Assembly: GCF_002775205.1 (NCBI RefSeq) | Contig: NC_036454.1 | Span: 29,870,783-29,934,782 of the forward strand | DNA from: Xiphophorus maculatus | Lineage: Eukaryota; Chordata; Actinopteri; Cyprinodontiformes; Poeciliidae | Reading direction: 5' to 3' | Length of the DNA: 64,000 nucleotides | In this document: piece after piece, positions 61,828 through 64,000 of the stretch | Numbering within the stretch: position 1 is the stretch's first letter | Layout: every line of letters begins with the position of its first letter | Program-made: the position numbers and the translations under genes | The notes under the pieces: generated by a model | What the model was told of the DNA's origin: nothing | The model's input: only the letters and a program-made list of their open reading frames with translations | Database searches by the model: none

Positions 61828-61833
61828 AATAAA
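61828..61833 (+). terminator. loxl2: Candidate loxl2 poly(A) signal AATAAA
   Basis: Canonical hexamer in CTATAATAAAGAGTT, followed by GT-rich sequence (CAGTGTGCCTCTG ... TTTGTGTTTATTG). Confidence 0.45.
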
Positions 61834-62002
61834 GAGTTAAGCAACTGAATCAGTGTGCCTCTGAATGATCTTTGTGTTTATTGCAAAACAATTAATTTTG
61901 TCAAATTGCAACCACAAAACTTCAAAGCAATTTATTGGCGTTTCATGTAGACCGCTGCAATGTTGCATACAATAGTGAAGTAAAATGAAAATTATTTTTT
62001 TC

Positions 62003-62005
<3 letters not shown>

Positions 62006-62080
<75 letters not shown>
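62006..62080. repeat. (TA)n microsatellite
   Basis: Uninterrupted TA array of about 37 units. A short GATCT repeat follows at 62107-62125. Confidence 0.96.
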
Positions 62081-62083
<3 letters not shown>

Positions 62084-62677
62084 TATATATGCCACTTGCA
62101 TCTGGAAGATCTGATCTGATCTGATCGTATCTCTCTGCTGAATCCCAAGTTCACCTGTTTCATGGGATAAAGTAAAATTTTTCACATCCTAGAGTAATGG
62201 GCCACATTTAAACACTTCCTCAAGTGTCCAGACTTTGAATGCTGGTGAGAACGTCCAGCCTACTTTGGGGAGAATTTTCCATCTACTAGAAGAACAAAAG
62301 TAAAGCCTTCTAGAGAAAAAAAAAGAAACAAAACAACCCATAAAAGTTCTCGGAAATGTGCTGAGCATAAATCCATCACTATACAAAATCCTGTATGCTG
62401 GCTGCGTGCAATTCTTTCCAAATACAACACGATTGATTGAAGAAAAATACATAGACAGGCTTGAAAACATATTCATACTCCCTGGACTTCATCCTGTTTT
62501 GTCATGTCGTGCTTCAAACCTCAATGTGATTTATTGGGTTCATATCAGACACACCAAAGCAAAAATGATGAGTATTTGTAACGTTGAAGGAAAATGTGAA
62601 AGGGTTTTCTCATTTTTATGTTCCGTCTCCCTGAAGCAATGCTTTGTAGAACCCCCTCTGGTACTGTAATTACAGCT

Positions 62678-63488
62678 TTAAAGGAGCAGTATTATGTTTT
62701 CCACACACAAAGCACCATTTTATAGCACAATCAAGTAATTATGTTACTTTCGGTTGTTATAAAAATGCTGTATACACAATAGTTAAATAAAACAATATTT
62801 AAGCAGATAACTGGAAGCAGCAGATGGCAATGTTTATTTTAATCAAAGGATATCTCCTTCTCTGAACAGGAACGGCTCACATCTCTTGTGCACAGCAAGA
62901 GCGCCCACCAGTGGTGATTAGCTATGTTTTTTATCTTCAAATTTGCAACCAAACAGATTCGGAGCATAATCACACCGAAAGTGTCTCAGAATCTGAAATC
63001 TAGAGGTTCATTAATTTCTGTGTTCTGGAACACCACATATACATCAAACTTATCTTAAAAAGAAATTTGACTACATAATTTAAGGCATTGAAATTGGGCC
63101 TCTGTCTCTTTAAGAAACTCTTCGTTTTTCTGAAACTCTGCCTTCAGGGAGTCATCACATGGCTCCCCTCTTAACCCTTAAACAACATTTTTACCAGTGT
63201 TGCCCTGAGTAGTAGCTCCTATAATGAGCTCAGCTGATGCTCAGTTCCACCAGGTGTTTGCTAATTGCTGCTGGCTAGTCTGAAGGAGCTGAGTGAGGGA
63301 GCTGCAGGGGTGGGGCTGCTCTGTGAGACAGAATGTTGGAAAGGAGGAGGAGCTTTGTCTTTGAAGGCGGAGCTTGGTCTCCCCAGACGTTTTCCACAGC
63401 TAAATGGTTGCCATGGGAGATTAAAGGATTTTTCAAACATGCACAAAAAAAATCAGAGGAACACTCCAGCTGTGTTTTTGATGAGGGG
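62678..63488. mobile_element. TTAA-started MITE, family B, fourth copy (reverse order)
   Basis: Begins TTAAAGGAGCAGTATTATG. Contains GAAATTGGGCCTCTGTCTCT, TGCTGGCTAGTCTGAAGGAG and GGTTGCCATGGGAGATTAAA, the reverse of the 22241 copy. The far TIR is missing; LINE sequence follows at about 63496. Confidence 0.6.
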
Positions 63489-63495
63489 ATAACCA

Positions 63496-63833
63496 GTATA
63501 CCAGTTTTCTATTCTAGATAATGAACTCTCTTTTAAAAATCACGTAGCAAATCTACTACAGACATTGAAAATGAAAATTGGGTTTTATTATCAAAGTGGA
63601 TCTTGTTTTACAATCAAAGCTAGAAGAAAATTGGTAGCAGCGGCATTCCTGCCACTTTTGGAATGTCGTACACAGCATTGAATACTGTGTATCACTGCGC
63701 TTTAAGATTTATTACCGGTAGCAGACGTTTGACACATCCTTGTGATTTGTACGCAAAAACTGAATGGCCTCCTTTAAGTGTACGGAGAAACAATCATTTA
63801 ATGATCATGACATATAAATCTCTACTCGGTCTA
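63496..63833 (+). pseudogene. L2-like LINE reverse-transcriptase C-terminal fragment
   Basis: Translation in shifting frames gives NSLKNHVANLLQTLKMKIGF, YYQSGSCFTIKARRKLVAAA, FLPLLE and, after frameshifts, HLMIMTYKSLLGL. These follow the order of the post-catalytic part of L2-type LINE ORF2 (K.KIGFF.R.KSCF....RK.LV.ATFLPVLDYGD ... W..FIYK...GL). Frame breaks and stops make it dead. Confidence 0.6.
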
Positions 63834-64000
63834 TAGATATGTATATATATCCATAAAACTTACACATACACATGATCATGTGATTAAAAATACATGTTAT
63901 AAAAATATAATACAAATACAAGATTACTAAAAGAGAGGATAAAGTGTGATGATAACCCAACACTGGCCTCTTGTGGCTCACAGGACTCATTACATGTTTT

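Larger units (their letters stand above)
59124..61850 (+). other. loxl2: Probable loxl2 3' UTR
   Basis: No further gene before the AATAAA at 61828. An earlier AATAAA at 61018-61023 would give a shorter form. Includes a MITE copy (60572-60960) and a 43-bp palindrome (61174-61216). The length of about 2.7 kb is inferred from the hexamer only. Confidence 0.45.

Noticed and set aside
61837..62185. Minus-strand ORFs of Ile-Tyr repeats
   Set aside because: Translations of the (TA)n array.

Overview
This window is nuclear DNA from a teleost fish, most likely a percomorph. The evidence is GT-AG split genes with short exons inside long AT-rich introns, fish-type MITEs and L2-like LINE fragments, and long (TA)n and (CA)n arrays. 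There is no bacterial-style gene packing and no ribosome-binding sites.

Three plus-strand genes can be read with confidence. (1) Positions 305-612 hold the terminal, death-domain exon of a TNF-receptor most like TNFRSF10 (TRAIL receptor); the rest lies off the left edge. (2) Positions 7544-12819 hold a complete cytochrome b561 ferric reductase, cyb561a3 (243 aa, 5 coding exons plus a non-coding first exon near 7240-7324). Two interferon-response-like motifs lie just upstream. (3) Positions 15590-61850 hold loxl2 (lysyl oxidase-like 2), reconstructed as 14 exons giving 766 aa. It has a signal peptide, four SRCR domains, and a LOX catalytic domain with the copper ligands and both LTQ cofactor residues. 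In human, the TNFRSF10 cluster and LOXL2 are also near neighbours (8p21), so this linkage looks old; CYB561A3 is elsewhere in human.

Layout: 1-612 death-receptor exon; 613-6950 intergenic, with old repeats, a possible conserved non-coding block (2200-3070) and two weak minus-strand exon candidates (4989-5553); 6950-12970 cyb561a3; 12970-15450 repeat-rich spacer; 15450-61850 loxl2, of which 21.9 kb is intron 3; 61850-64000 a (TA)n array, a TTAA-ended MITE and a LINE fragment.

Intron 3 is the main accessory region. It carries two copies of a repeat headed by a strong GGGGCCTGCC hairpin, an intact intronless 198-aa coiled-coil ORF (28146-28742) that I cannot assign to a family, an LTR-like promoter segment, a 55-bp minisatellite, a 1.3-kb fold-back hAT-like element, and a composite element with internal tandem duplications.

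The most interesting items are the nested coiled-coil ORF, the (GT)n-only splice acceptor of loxl2 exon 11 paired with a weak donor, the tandem ISRE-like sites at cyb561a3, a 43-bp palindrome in the presumed loxl2 3' UTR, and an unusual number of short-spacer perfect palindromes. No bacterial or phage-type system, CRISPR array, rRNA or tRNA gene was seen.
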